DNA from: an uncultured Lachnospiraceae bacterium
GTDB taxonomy: Bacteria; Bacillota; Clostridia; Lachnospirales; Lachnospiraceae
Assembly (NCBI GenBank): GCA_944383765.1
Contig: CALWQT010000001.1
Coordinates: 558,001-622,000 of the forward strand
Length of the DNA: 64,000 bases
Reading direction: 5' to 3'
The position numbers and the translations under genes were made by a program. The notes under the pieces were generated by a model. It ran no database searches. It saw only the letters and a program-made list of their open reading frames with translations, and was not told the origin of the DNA. Shown here in pieces: positions 1 to 9,253 of this stretch. Within the stretch, counting starts at the first letter, position 1; each line of letters begins with the position of its first letter.

Positions 1-918
1 AATCTTATCGATTTCTACCGCATCCCCTTCAAAATCCCTTCCATAAAGCACATCAGGATTATCCGAGCGGCGGTAGGTTTTCTTAAATCCATCTTTCTGC
101 CCGTCTTTCTTTCCAAATCCAGTTCCTTTTCCTGCAGAAGCTTTTCCCCTGCGTCCTTCCATGGGAAGAGTGGTTCCGGATTTTTTGTCTGCTGTGGGAG
201 ATGTCATTTCTCCCAATGACTGATCCGGAGTCTCCGGCAAAACAGACGGATCTGCCGCCATATCCATGGCTCTGTCCCAGAAAGAATCCTCCTGGCCAGC
301 TCCACTTCCTCCAAGATTTACAGCCAGCTGGCTTCCTACTGCAGAGCGCAGGGTAATCTCTTCCACTTCCCGCTGTATCTGCTGTTCCTTTTTTTTCAGC
401 AAAACACTTTCTTTTGCCTCCACATAAGTAAAATGGATCTCCAGGGGAAGGCCGCACCTTTCGTGAAATACCTTTTCCATGACCCGTTTCAGTTCTCCCG
501 CTTTCTCCCGGTTGATCATCGTATCTTCCACTGTCATGGAAAGAAGGTCCGGTTCGGGAAACCTGCACTCTGCCTTCCGGAGAATGTTATATTCCACAAT
601 ACTGTAGTTTTTCAATTCCAGCAACAGGCTGTCTTTATAGACCTGAAAAAGTTTTTCCGGCGTATACTGACCAGACAGCTTATATGTTTCCATAATCTTG
701 ATGGAAATCTGCTTTCCCGGAAACAGCTGATCCCGGATTCCTTTTTCCATATCATAAATATTCTTTTTATGGATCAGCCTGGGACTTTCCATATAAATGC
801 GGACAGAGCTTCTGTCCCTGTTGGTGGTTACCTTTTCCACACCTACCAGGCGTAAAAGCTCTCTCATTTCGTCCGCAATATGTAAATCCGGAAATACTTC
901 CAGAAATGGTTTTGTCAT
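1..918 (-). CDS. polC: DNA polymerase III PolC-type alpha subunit, N-terminal part (cut by window edge)
   Basis: Replicative Gram-positive DNA polymerase III. Only the first 306 codons lie in the window; the frame is open to base 1. The translation starts MTKPFLEVFPDLHIADEM and reads through the PolC N-terminal region; the exonuclease and polymerase domains would lie to the left, outside the window. The ATG at 918 overlaps the ispG stop codon in an ATGA arrangement, so the two are translationally coupled. The ispG-polC order is usual in Clostridia and supports the call. The family assignment rests on this N-terminus and on context, because no catalytic motif is visible here. Confidence 0.85.
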   Translation of the reverse strand, partial: MTKPFLEVFPDLHIADEMRELLRLVGVEKVTTNRDRSSVRIYMESPRLIHKKNIYDMEKGIRDQLFPGKQISIKIMETYKLSGQYTPEKLFQVYKDSLLLELKNYSIVEYNILRKAECRFPEPDLLSMTVEDTMINREKAGELKRVMEKVFHERCGLPLEIHFTYVEAKESVLLKKKEQQIQREVEEITLRSAVGSQLAVNLGGSGAGQEDSFWDRAMDMAADPSVLPETPDQSLGEMTSPTADKKSGTTLPMEGRRGKASAGKGTGFGKKDGQKDGFKKTYRRSDNPDVLYGRDFEGDAVEIDKI

Positions 919-1988
919 CTTTTTACCCTCTCCCTGCGCAGTTCCTCCAGACCATCTTTCAATACGGTCAGAAGTTCTCCTTCCGGTACTTTTCTGGGTT
1001 TTTCCCCTTTCTTGATGAACAGTCCTTCTCCGATGCCCCCGGCCACTCCGATATCGGCTTCTCTGGCTTCTCCAGGTCCATTCACCACACACCCCATCAC
1101 AGCTACTTTCACTCCGTCCAGGTCATCATACTCCGCTGCCATGGTTTCCACCTGACTGGCCAAACTGATCAGATCAATCCTGGTACGTCCACAGGTAGGA
1201 CAGGAAACTACTTCTACTCCGCCTTTTCTAAGTCCCAAGGTTCTCAGTATCAGCTTTGCGGATTTCACTTCCTCCACCGGGTCGCCTGTAAGGGATACCC
1301 GGATCGTATCTCCGATTCCCTGATACAGAATAATCCCCAGCCCTACTGCTGATTTAATGTTTCCCGCATTTACCGTGCCTGCTTCCGTGATTCCCACATG
1401 AAGAGGATAAACCGTACGTTCCGATATCAATTCATGGGCTTTCACACACATGAGAACATCGGAAGACTTAATGCTGATCACCAGATTATCATAACCCATA
1501 TCTTCGATCATCTTCACCTTCATCAGGGCGCTTTCTACCAATCCTTCCGCTGTGACACCTCCGTATTTTTCCAGCAGTTCTTTCTCCAAAGACCCACTGT
1601 TGACACCTACCCGGATAGGAATATTCTTTTCTCTGGCTTTTTCCACCACAGCACGGACTCTCTCTTCACTCCCGATATTTCCCGGATTGATCCGTATCTT
1701 GTCGGCTCCATGTTCCATGGCTGCAATCGCCAGACGATAATCAAAATGGATATCTGCCACCAGCGGAATATGAATCCTGTTTTTGATCGCTGATATAGCC
1801 TCTGCTGCCTCCATGGTAGGAACTGCTACCCTTATGATCTGGCATCCTGCTTTTTCCAGCTTCAAAATCTGGCTGACCGTAGCTTCCACATCTTCCGTCC
1901 TTGTATTGCACATAGACTGTATGGCGACCGGATTTCCCCCTCCTATAGCCACATTCCCTATTTTTATTACTTTCGTATACTCTCTCAT
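915..1988 (-). CDS. ispG: 4-hydroxy-3-methylbut-2-en-1-yl diphosphate synthase (IspG/GcpE)
   Basis: MEP-pathway iron-sulfur enzyme that converts methylerythritol cyclodiphosphate to HMBPP. About 357 aa, the size of the short bacterial form. The [4Fe-4S] cysteines are visible near the C-terminus in SCPTCG and in GCVVNGPGE. The N-terminal barrel carries VADIHFDYR and RINPGN. A longer frame opens at ATG 2000, but that ATG sits inside the GGAGGAAG ribosome binding site, so the ATG at 1988 is chosen. It lies between rseP and polC, and its stop overlaps the polC start. Isoprenoid genes ispG and dxr share this operon with uppS, which consumes their product. Confidence 0.95.
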   Translation of the reverse strand: MREYTKVIKIGNVAIGGGNPVAIQSMCNTRTEDVEATVSQILKLEKAGCQIIRVAVPTMEAAEAISAIKNRIHIPLVADIHFDYRLAIAAMEHGADKIRINPGNIGSEERVRAVVEKAREKNIPIRVGVNSGSLEKELLEKYGGVTAEGLVESALMKVKMIEDMGYDNLVISIKSSDVLMCVKAHELISERTVYPLHVGITEAGTVNAGNIKSAVGLGIILYQGIGDTIRVSLTGDPVEEVKSAKLILRTLGLRKGGVEVVSCPTCGRTRIDLISLASQVETMAAEYDDLDGVKVAVMGCVVNGPGEAREADIGVAGGIGEGLFIKKGEKPRKVPEGELLTVLKDGLEELRRERVKR

Positions 1989-2001
1989 ATCTTCCTCCAT
2001 G

Positions 2002-3060
2002 TTACATCAGATTTCGGATGTCGTTGAACAGCACCAAAACCATCAAAGCCATAAGCAGGAACAGGCCCGCCATATGGATCATTCCTTCCTTCTCCTGGTC
2101 GATTGCCTTGCCTCTGACTGCTTCAATGAGCAGAAATACCAGCCGTCCTCCGTCCAGAGCAGGTATGGGAAGCAGATTCATAATGCCCAGGCTGGCGCTT
2201 AAGATCAAGCTCCAGTAACACAACGTCAGAAGCATTACCTTTACTCCTGCTTCCCGGCTCTGTTCCACATTGTCTCCGATCATGGATACAATACGCACCG
2301 GACCGGCTACCGCTTCATCTACTTTTACAGTTCCGGTCACCAGCATTTTCAGGCTGTCAAAGGTGGAGGTAATGCAGTATTTTACCTGGTATCCGCTGTA
2401 ATACAGCACCTCCCCCAAAGACTGGGGTTTTACATACTGCCCGGAAAACGCCACTCCCATCAGGTATCTTCCTTCTTCCTCCGAATATTCCGGTGTCAGA
2501 GTTGTTTCCATTTTCTCATATCCGCTTCCGTCTTCCAGTGGACGGTTATATTGGATTTCCAATGATTCTCCTGGATTTGCCATCATATAGACCAGTATAT
2601 CTTCGTATGCTGTGATCTTCCTGCTGTTCAGTCTGGTGATCACATCTCCCGGCATCAGTCCTGCTTCCGCCGCCGGAGAACCTTCCGTTACACTGCTCAC
2701 TGCAAATTTCTCATATCCCAGGTTCATCACAATAATAACAGCGAATAAAAAAGCAAGAATGAAATTAAATGCCGGACCGGCAAAGATCACAGAAATCCTG
2801 GCCCAGACAGATTTATTTCCAAACGCTTTGGGATCACTGGCCTTCTCATCTTCCCCCAGCATCATACAGGAACCGCCAAAAGGCAACAGTTTAATGGAAT
2901 ATCTGGTTTCCCCCATTTGTCTGGAAATCAGCCTTGGCCCCATACCGATGGAAAATTCCACTACCCCTATCCCATTCAGCTTTGCCAGCAGAAAATGTCC
3001 GAATTCATGGACCAGTACTACCAGCCCAAATACCAAAATCGCCGCTATGATATTGAGCAA
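2002..3060 (-). CDS. rseP: RIP metalloprotease RseP (site-2 protease family)
   Basis: Intramembrane zinc protease that cleaves anti-sigma factors or signal-peptide remnants in the membrane. 352 aa. The zinc motif HEFGH is at residues 18-22 in the first membrane segment. A PDZ domain lies around residues 120-200 (GSPAAEAGLMPGDVI), and the second catalytic motif, PIPALDGGRL, lies near the C-terminus, followed by hydrophobic segments. The start is TTG at 3060 with an AGGTGG site inside the end of dxr; only one base separates the dxr stop from this start. Its place between dxr and ispG is conserved in clostridia. Substrates cannot be read from the sequence. Confidence 0.93.
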   Translation of the reverse strand: MLNIIAAILVFGLVVLVHEFGHFLLAKLNGIGVVEFSIGMGPRLISRQMGETRYSIKLLPFGGSCMMLGEDEKASDPKAFGNKSVWARISVIFAGPAFNFILAFLFAVIIVMNLGYEKFAVSSVTEGSPAAEAGLMPGDVITRLNSRKITAYEDILVYMMANPGESLEIQYNRPLEDGSGYEKMETTLTPEYSEEEGRYLMGVAFSGQYVKPQSLGEVLYYSGYQVKYCITSTFDSLKMLVTGTVKVDEAVAGPVRIVSMIGDNVEQSREAGVKVMLLTLCYWSLILSASLGIMNLLPIPALDGGRLVFLLIEAVRGKAIDQEKEGMIHMAGLFLLMALMVLVLFNDIRNLM

Positions 3061-3061
3061 A

Positions 3062-4216
3062 TTACCACCTGCTTTCTATATACTCGTAGGTTTCCTTTTC
3101 CGTCTCTAAAATCTGTTCTACCGTAGGATTTTCAATCAGATGATGATGTTCCATGGCAGCCTGGATCATATCCACGATAGTAAGATACCCAATTTTCCGA
3201 TTTAAAAACATGCTCACTGCCAGCTCATTGGCTGCATTAAATACTGTGGGCATGGAACCGCCCATCTTTCCTGCCCGGTACGCGAGAGACAGTCCCTGGA
3301 AATTTTCAAAATCCGGTTTTTCAAATCTGATTTCCTTTAATTTCCAGAAATCCAGTCTGTCACCGGGAAGTACTCTCCTCTCCGGATAATAAAGGGCATA
3401 TTGGATCGGCAGCTTCATATCCGGAGTCCCCAGCTGAGCCATCACTGCACCATCTTCAAATTCCACCATGGAGTGAATCACACTCTGTGGCTGGACAACT
3501 ACCTGAACCTGATCCATTTCCACGCCAAACAGCCACTTCGCTTCCATGACTTCCAGGCCTTTGTTTACCATGGTAGAGGAATCAATGGTAATCTTCTGTC
3601 CCATAGACCAGTTTGGGTGTTTCAAGGCATCTTCCACCTGGATGCCTGCCATCTCTTCCCTGGTCCTTCCCCGGAACGGTCCCCCGGAAGCTGTCAGAAG
3701 GATTTTATGGATTTTATTTGCTCTCCCCTGGCTGTGTTCTCCATTCAGGCATTGGAAAATGGCGCTGTGTTCACTGTCTACCGGAAGCAGACGGACTCCC
3801 TTTTCTTTTGCAAGAGGCATGATGATATGTCCTGCGGTCACCAGCGTTTCCTTATTTGCCAGAGCAATATCTTTTCCCGCTTCCATAGCCGCAATCGTAG
3901 GTCTGATACCGATCATGCCCACAATTGCAGTCACCAGGATCTCCGACTCCGGTTCCGTAGCGACAGCCAGCAGCCCATCCATTCCCCAGACAACTTCCAC
4001 ATCCAGGTCTGCAACCGCCTGTTTCAGTTCCTTTGCTTTTTCCTCCGTCCACACAGCAGCCAGCTTAGGACGGAATTTCCGTATCTGCTGCTCCAGCAGA
4101 CGGATATTGCTCCCTGCAGCCAGAGCGGTCACTTTGATATCTCCATTCTGCTCTACTACCTGCAGTGTCTGGGTCCCAATGGAACCGGTAGAGCCAAGAA
4201 TTCCTATTGTTTTCAT
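3062..4216 (-). CDS. dxr: 1-deoxy-D-xylulose 5-phosphate reductoisomerase
   Basis: Second step of the MEP isoprenoid pathway: NADPH-dependent rearrangement and reduction of DXP to MEP. About 384 aa from the chosen start. The protein opens with the NADPH-binding turn GSTGSIGTQTL. The metal and substrate loops ALANKETLV, PVDSEHSAIF and TASGGPFRG are present, as is NKGLEVMEAKWLF. A longer frame begins at ATG 4237 just after the cdsA stop, but the conserved N-terminus MKTIGILGSTG starts at 4216 behind AAGGAA. It sits between cdsA and rseP in one operon. Confidence 0.96.
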   Translation of the reverse strand: MKTIGILGSTGSIGTQTLQVVEQNGDIKVTALAAGSNIRLLEQQIRKFRPKLAAVWTEEKAKELKQAVADLDVEVVWGMDGLLAVATEPESEILVTAIVGMIGIRPTIAAMEAGKDIALANKETLVTAGHIIMPLAKEKGVRLLPVDSEHSAIFQCLNGEHSQGRANKIHKILLTASGGPFRGRTREEMAGIQVEDALKHPNWSMGQKITIDSSTMVNKGLEVMEAKWLFGVEMDQVQVVVQPQSVIHSMVEFEDGAVMAQLGTPDMKLPIQYALYYPERRVLPGDRLDFWKLKEIRFEKPDFENFQGLSLAYRAGKMGGSMPTVFNAANELAVSMFLNRKIGYLTIVDMIQAAMEHHHLIENPTVEQILETEKETYEYIESRW

Positions 4217-4240
4217 ATATTTCCTTAAAACCTCCATGAT

Positions 4241-5041
4241 TTACGCCAGATAACTCAGAGCAAAAAAGATGGCTGGAGCTGTAAAGATCATGCTGTCAAA
4301 CCGGTCCAGGATACCCCCATGGCCGGGAATCAGATGCCCATAATCTTTTACATTGTGATTTCTTTTGATTGCTGATGCAGCCAGGTCCCCAATCTGGGAA
4401 ATTACTGCTGCAATGGCGCAGGCAGCTGCGCATGCCACCTGAGGATTCTGTACTTCGTCCATATGTGCTCCGAAGACCAATGCATAGAGGAATCCCAGAA
4501 GCGCAGCCCCCAGTACTCCTCCCACCGCTCCCTCTATGGATTTTTTCGGACTGAGTACCGGTGCCAGCCGGTGTTTTCCTATGAGCATTCCCACACAGTA
4601 TGCACAGGTATCACATCCCCAGGAACTTAAAAAGATCAGCCATACCAGATACTTTCCATCCGGCAGTATTCTCGTCTGGTAGAGATAGGACAGCATCACG
4701 GCCACATATACCACTCCAAAAAAAGCTCCTGTAATCTGATCGGTCTTATATTTAGGAAACGTAATGACATATACCGCCATAAGCACCATGACCGATAAAA
4801 CCATGACCATTCCAATCCCCTCTATATCCTGCAGCCATAAAAATGCAAAATATGCAGCTACTGACAGATATCCGGTATAACCCACAGCATTACGGTGAAT
4901 ATCCAGTACACGGTAAAGTTCAAATAATCCGATCAGGGAAATCCCACAGGTCACTGCAAACAGGACAGGTCCTCCGGTAATGACTACAGCAAGGGCAATG
5001 ATGACCAGGACAATCCCGCTGATAAGCCTTTTGGTAAACAT
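4241..5041 (-). CDS. cdsA: phosphatidate cytidylyltransferase (CDP-diglyceride synthase)
   Basis: Integral membrane enzyme that makes CDP-diacylglycerol from phosphatidate and CTP for phospholipid synthesis. 266 aa with about seven to eight hydrophobic segments. The family signature is near the C-terminus: KDYGHLIPGHGGILDRFDS, with the HGG and DRxD residues intact. Preceded by SPKKSIEGAVGG, also typical. It is 17 bases downstream of uppS and 3 bases before the longest dxr frame, so it belongs to the uppS-cdsA-dxr-rseP-ispG-polC transcript. Confidence 0.95.
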   Translation of the reverse strand: MFTKRLISGIVLVIIALAVVITGGPVLFAVTCGISLIGLFELYRVLDIHRNAVGYTGYLSVAAYFAFLWLQDIEGIGMVMVLSVMVLMAVYVITFPKYKTDQITGAFFGVVYVAVMLSYLYQTRILPDGKYLVWLIFLSSWGCDTCAYCVGMLIGKHRLAPVLSPKKSIEGAVGGVLGAALLGFLYALVFGAHMDEVQNPQVACAAACAIAAVISQIGDLAASAIKRNHNVKDYGHLIPGHGGILDRFDSMIFTAPAIFFALSYLA

Positions 5042-5058
5042 AACATTCTCCCTTCTGA

Positions 5059-5784
5059 TTATGAAGTCTTTACTCCGCCGAACCTTCTGTCTCTCTTATT
5101 GTACGCAGCGATGGCTTTTTCTAATTCCTCTTTATTAAAATCAGGCCACAGACAATCGGTTACATAGATTTCCGTATAAGCCAGCTGCCATAACAGATAA
5201 TTAGAAAGGCGAAGTTCCCCGCTGGTACGGATCAGAAGATCCGGGTCCGGGATTCCTGCCGTATCCAGATAAGATTCCATCACTTCTTCTGTAATGTCTT
5301 CTTTTACCAGACGGCCAGTTTCCACATCAGCGGCCAGTTTCCTGACAGCACGGACAATCTCGTCCCTACCACCATAGTTGACCGCAATGATAAACGTCAT
5401 TCCTGTATTATTCTTTGTCTCTTCTTCCAGCCGGTTGATTCCTTCCACAATATCCCGGTCAAACCGGCTTCTTTCTCCGATCATTTTTACCCGGACATTA
5501 TGAGCCTTGGCTATCTTCAGCAGTCTGACCATGTAGTACCGGAACAACTGCATCAGCGCCCCTACCTCTTCCATAGACCGCTTCCAGTTCTCCGTGGAAA
5601 ATCCATATACGGTCAGATATTTGATTCCCATTCTGGCTGCTATCTCCACAGTCTTCTCCACGGTAACACAGCCTTCTTTATGCCCCATGGTCCTTGGAAG
5701 TCCCCGCCGTTTCGCCCATCTTCCATTTCCGTCCAAAATCAGGGCCACATGTTCCGGAATTATCATATGTTCCATATTTTCCAT
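5059..5784 (-). CDS. uppS: undecaprenyl diphosphate synthase (isoprenyl transferase)
   Basis: cis-Prenyltransferase that builds the C55 lipid carrier for peptidoglycan from IPP and FPP. 241 aa, the usual size. Active-site blocks are clear: LDGNGRWAKRRGLPR (catalytic Asp near residue 18), YGFSTENWKR and RTSGELRLSNYLLWQ. The ATG at 5784 follows GGGAGGAGAAAA. It is the first gene of the lipid and isoprenoid operon. Upstream is the frr terminator; a weak TTGACG element overlaps that terminator's T-run and might serve as promoter, otherwise transcription depends on read-through. Confidence 0.96.
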   Translation of the reverse strand: MENMEHMIIPEHVALILDGNGRWAKRRGLPRTMGHKEGCVTVEKTVEIAARMGIKYLTVYGFSTENWKRSMEEVGALMQLFRYYMVRLLKIAKAHNVRVKMIGERSRFDRDIVEGINRLEEETKNNTGMTFIIAVNYGGRDEIVRAVRKLAADVETGRLVKEDITEEVMESYLDTAGIPDPDLLIRTSGELRLSNYLLWQLAYTEIYVTDCLWPDFNKEELEKAIAAYNKRDRRFGGVKTS

Positions 5785-5837
5785 TTTTCTCCTCCCGTCC
5801 GTTAGAAGAGCTATGACCTGACTTGCTCCCCAACGTC

Positions 5838-5869
5838 AAAAAGGGACGGTTACTTTCTGTTCCCGCCCC
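5838..5869 (-). terminator. intrinsic terminator downstream of frr
   Basis: On the minus strand a 7-bp stem GGGGCGG/CCGTCCC (one G-T wobble) with a loop of about 13 bases is followed by TTTTT. It lies 12 bases after the frr stop and ends the pyrH-frr transcript before uppS. Confidence 0.75.
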
Positions 5870-5881
5870 CTTGTCTTTCTT

Positions 5882-6439
5882 TTATACTGTCATGATTTCT
5901 TTTGTCTTAGCTTCAATTGCCTTATCTACTTCTGCAATCATCTTATCTGTCAGCTTCTGGATCTTCTCTTCTGCCTCAGCCAGATCATCTTCTGAAATCT
6001 CGTCTGCTTTTTCCATCTTCTTGAACGCATCATTAGCATCACGACGGATATTTCTGATGGCTACTTTTGTATTTTCGCCTTTTTTCTTCACATCTTTTGC
6101 CAGTTCTTTTCTTCTTTCCTCAGTCAGTTCCGGGAATACCAGACGGATCACGGTTCCGTCATTCGTCGGGTTGATTCCCAGGTCAGAGGTAAGGATTGCT
6201 TTTTCGATTTCTTTCAGCAGGCTCTTTTCCCAAGGCTGGATCACGATCATTCGCGCTTCCGGAACAGAAATATTTCCCACCTGCTGCAACGGAGTAGGGG
6301 AACCGTAATAATCCACTTTCAATTTGTCCAGAACATGAGGATTCGCCCTCCCTGCACGAATTGACGCATATTCGTTCTGAAGTGCGTCCAGGGATTTGTT
6401 CATCTTATTCTCATACACCTGCAATTTTTCCTTATCCAT
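5882..6439 (-). CDS. frr: ribosome recycling factor
   Basis: Splits post-termination ribosomes together with EF-G. 185 aa, the exact family length. Family blocks are visible: [45 protein letters not shown] and the C-terminal coiled-coil helix ending in KTKEIMTV. The ATG at 6439 follows AGGAGGGCAT. It is 11 bases downstream of pyrH, the standard pyrH-frr pair, and is followed by an intrinsic terminator. Confidence 0.97.
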   Translation of the reverse strand: MDKEKLQVYENKMNKSLDALQNEYASIRAGRANPHVLDKLKVDYYGSPTPLQQVGNISVPEARMIVIQPWEKSLLKEIEKAILTSDLGINPTNDGTVIRLVFPELTEERRKELAKDVKKKGENTKVAIRNIRRDANDAFKKMEKADEISEDDLAEAEEKIQKLTDKMIAEVDKAIEAKTKEIMTV

Positions 6440-6450
6440 ATGCCCTCCTG

Positions 6451-7152
6451 TTATACGGTCACCACAGTGCCATTTATTTTTCCCGTCATCGCATTGGCGA
6501 TGCTGTCTTTTTCATTCAAATCAAATACTGCCATAGGCATCTTATGTTCCATACACATGATGGAAGCTGTGAGGTCAACCACAGCTAGTTTCTTCTCAAT
6601 CACTTCCTCAATGGAAATGGTATCGTACCGTTTTGCAGCCGGATTGATCTTAGGATCGCTGTCATATACACCGTCAACTGCCTTTGCCAACAGGATGCAG
6701 TCTGCCTCCATTTCAATCGCCCGAAGCACGATTCCCGTATCCGTGGAGAAATAGGGATGACCGGTTCCTCCGGCAAAGAACACCACTTCTCCCTCAGTAA
6801 AACTCTGATTGGCTCTGTCTTTGGAAAAAAGTTCTGTCATCGCACCGCACTGGAATGGCGTAAAAATCCTTGTCCTCATTCCTTCCGTACGGAATATTTC
6901 AGAAGCATAAATACAGTTCATCACGGTTGCCAGCATACCAATCTGATCTGCTTTGGTACGGTCAATGGCATTGCTGGTCCTTCCTCTCCAGAAATTTCCT
7001 CCGCCGATCACAATGCCTACCTGCACACCCTGGTCCACAGACATTTTCACCTGTTTTGCCACATTCCTGACTGTATCTTCATCAAAACCTGTTTTTTTCG
7101 ATCCGGCTAAAGCCTCACCGCTTAATTTTAACAATACTCTGTTGGTTTTCAT
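6451..7152 (-). CDS. pyrH: UMP kinase
   Basis: Phosphorylates UMP to UDP; a hexameric amino-acid-kinase-fold enzyme. About 233 aa from the chosen start. Motifs seen: LLKLSGEAL at the N-terminus, GGGNFWRGR for phosphate binding, and [16 protein letters not shown]. An upstream in-frame ATG at 7188 lies inside the leader; the ATG at 7152 follows AGAGGAAAATT and gives the conserved [16 protein letters not shown]-terminus. It has its own promoter at 7206-7234 and is cotranscribed with frr. In many clostridia tsf-pyrH-frr are adjacent; here rpsB-tsf lies elsewhere in the window. Confidence 0.96.
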   Translation of the reverse strand: MKTNRVLLKLSGEALAGSKKTGFDEDTVRNVAKQVKMSVDQGVQVGIVIGGGNFWRGRTSNAIDRTKADQIGMLATVMNCIYASEIFRTEGMRTRIFTPFQCGAMTELFSKDRANQSFTEGEVVFFAGGTGHPYFSTDTGIVLRAIEMEADCILLAKAVDGVYDSDPKINPAAKRYDTISIEEVIEKKLAVVDLTASIMCMEHKMPMAVFDLNEKDSIANAMTGKINGTVVTV

Positions 7153-7205
7153 AATTTTCCTCTCTGGACTTCCTATTCGCAGATCCATACATTCTGCTTC
7201 AGAAA

Positions 7206-7234
7206 ATTATAACATATTCCCAAACATTTGAAAA
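7206..7234 (-). promoter_or_regulatory. sigma-A promoter of pyrH-frr
   Basis: Minus-strand TTTTCA, 17-base spacer, TATAAT with an extended -10 TGT just before it. It starts transcription about 45-50 bases upstream of the pyrH ATG and separates this unit from the polyamine operon ending at 7245. Confidence 0.7.
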
Positions 7235-7244
7235 GCAGAAAATC

Positions 7245-8132
7245 CTATCTCTCTTTCAGCCCTGCGATCAATCGGTAACATTCCGGTCTTCTGTCTCGGA
7301 ACAGTCCCCACGCCAGTCTTTCCTTCCCCAATGTATCCAGCTCATACTCCTGGAACAGCACTTCTTCCTGGTCCCTGGACCCGGACTGAAGAATTTCTCC
7401 CGTTCCGTCCGTCATAAAAGAAGAGCCATAAAACAGAAGTTCCGATTGCTGGTATCCATTTTCCCTGCACGGCTCCACCGTTTCCAGACCGATCCGGTTT
7501 GCTGCTACTACTGGGACCAGATTTGCCGCACTATGCCCCTGCATACACCGTCTCCAGTGGTTCATACTGTCACAGTCCAGAATCGGTTCCGAACCGATGG
7601 CTGTAGGATATAAAAGGATTTCAGCCCCAAGAAGCGCCATACATCTGGCTGTCTCAGGAAACCACTGATCCCAGCAGATTCCCACTCCTATCTTTCCTGC
7701 AGCCGTATCAAACACCTGAAATCCGGTATCTCCTGGAGTAAAATAAAATTTTTCCTGGTAATAATGATCATCCGGAATATGGGTCTTACGGTAAACTCCT
7801 AATAGTTTTCCGTCTGCATCCACACAGGCCACAGAATTGTACAGGCTGTTTCCGTCTTTTTCATAAAAGCTGATAGGCAGAACCACTTCCAGTTCCGCCG
7901 CCAGACGCTGCCCCATGCGAACAGCAGGATTTTCTTCTGCACTTAAGGCATATTCATAAAACTCATATCTTCTCTGCTGACAGAAATACTCCCGTTCAAA
8001 CAGTTCCGGCAGCAAGATCAGTTTTGCACCGCCGGCAGCTGCTTTCCGGACCATCTGCTCCGCCTTTTTCAGATTATCTTCCCGGTCACGGCTGCATCTC
8101 ATCTGAACCGCTGCTACTTTTATATTTCTCAT
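7245..8132 (-). CDS. aguB: N-carbamoylputrescine amidase
   Basis: Nitrilase-superfamily enzyme that hydrolyses N-carbamoylputrescine to putrescine, CO2 and ammonia. About 295 aa. The Glu-Lys-Cys catalytic triad is in LLPELFERE, YRKTHIPDDHYYQEKF and GVGICWDQWFPE. The ATG at 8132 overlaps the aguA stop (ATGA); a longer frame to 8168 is embedded in aguA and lacks a better site. Last gene of the polyamine operon, directly after aguA, which makes its substrate. Confidence 0.93.
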   Translation of the reverse strand: MRNIKVAAVQMRCSRDREDNLKKAEQMVRKAAAGGAKLILLPELFEREYFCQQRRYEFYEYALSAEENPAVRMGQRLAAELEVVLPISFYEKDGNSLYNSVACVDADGKLLGVYRKTHIPDDHYYQEKFYFTPGDTGFQVFDTAAGKIGVGICWDQWFPETARCMALLGAEILLYPTAIGSEPILDCDSMNHWRRCMQGHSAANLVPVVAANRIGLETVEPCRENGYQQSELLFYGSSFMTDGTGEILQSGSRDQEEVLFQEYELDTLGKERLAWGLFRDRRPECYRLIAGLKER

Positions 8133-9253
8133 CCTATTCTCCCTTCTGGAATCTGCTGGGTAATGCAATGGATATTTCCGCCGCCCGTCAGGATATCTCT
8201 GGCATATACCGGTATCACTTTTCGTTCCGGGCAGACAGTTTGCAAAATTTTCGCTGCCCGCCTGTCACTTTCTTCATTTGCTCCCCCAAAAGCCGGCATG
8301 ACGACTGCTCCATTGGAAAAATAAAAATTCACATAAGAAGCCGCCAGACGCTCTCCCACTTCCCTGGTGTCCTCTCCCTCTTCAAAAGAAAGGCCGTCCA
8401 GATCCTTCTGTTCCACTACCACCGGTACATCTGGTATTGGCAGAAGGTGTACCTTAATCTTTCTTCCTCTGGCATCTTTCTGATGTTCCAGTGTTTCCAG
8501 GCACTGTCTGGAAAGTTCATACTGCGGGTCTTCTTTCTTATCTGTCCATGCCAGAACCACTTCTCCAGGACGGATAAACGCACACACATTATCTACATGC
8601 TCATTGGTTTCATCATTGTAGATTCCTCTGGGAAGCCAGATCACCGTTTCCGCTCCCAGATAATCCTTCAGTTTCTCCTCAATCTGTTCCCTGCTCCATT
8701 GAGGGTTTCTGCCCTTACTGAGGAGACAGGCTTCCGTCACCAGGACAGTCCCCTGTCCATCGCTGTGGATACTTCCTCCTTCCAGTACAAAAGGAGACGC
8801 ATCATACAGTTCATACCCTAGATAGTCACCGGAAATTTCTGCAAATGCATTATCTTTCTCCCAGGACTGGTATAAACCATCCTCTGTACCTCCCCAGGCA
8901 TTGAATTCCCAGTTTACTCCTCTTACCTTGCCTGCCTGATTTCTGACAAAGGTAGGCGCTGTATCCCTGGCCCAGGCATCATCGGTTTCCGCTTCAAATA
9001 CCGTCACTCCCGGAATATCCTTCAGATTTTCCCTGGCATCTTCCAGACAGTCTTTTCCTGCCGCTACCCATACCGGCTCACTTTCTGCAATGGCTCGGAT
9101 CACCTGGGAAAATGCTTTTCTGGCAGGGGCGGCCCCATATGCCCAGGAACCGGGACGGGACGGCCATATCATCAGGCAGCCCCTGTGAGGTTCAAATTCT
9201 CCTGGCATAAAAAATCCATCTGCTTTCGGAGTTCCCTTTAATTGTTTCATCAT
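8129..9253 (-). CDS. aguA: agmatine deiminase
   Basis: Guanidino-group modifying enzyme that turns agmatine into N-carbamoylputrescine and ammonia. 374 aa, the usual length. Seen: MPGEFEPHRGCLMIWPSR at the N-terminus, DDAWARDTAPTF, LEGGSIHSDGQGT, and the nucleophile Cys in GGGNIHCITQQIP at the C-terminus. It starts at ATG 9253 in an ATGATGA overlap with the stop of nspC and is coupled to aguB downstream. Together with the arginine decarboxylase of this operon it forms the arginine-agmatine-putrescine route. Confidence 0.94.
   Translation of the reverse strand: MMKQLKGTPKADGFFMPGEFEPHRGCLMIWPSRPGSWAYGAAPARKAFSQVIRAIAESEPVWVAAGKDCLEDARENLKDIPGVTVFEAETDDAWARDTAPTFVRNQAGKVRGVNWEFNAWGGTEDGLYQSWEKDNAFAEISGDYLGYELYDASPFVLEGGSIHSDGQGTVLVTEACLLSKGRNPQWSREQIEEKLKDYLGAETVIWLPRGIYNDETNEHVDNVCAFIRPGEVVLAWTDKKEDPQYELSRQCLETLEHQKDARGRKIKVHLLPIPDVPVVVEQKDLDGLSFEEGEDTREVGERLAASYVNFYFSNGAVVMPAFGGANEESDRRAAKILQTVCPERKVIPVYARDILTGGGNIHCITQQIPEGRIG

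Noticed and set aside
83..568. A 161-codon minus-strand frame near the left edge.
   Set aside because: It lies inside polC in another frame and has low-complexity Gly/Arg/Ser content; the polC frame is open through the whole stretch.
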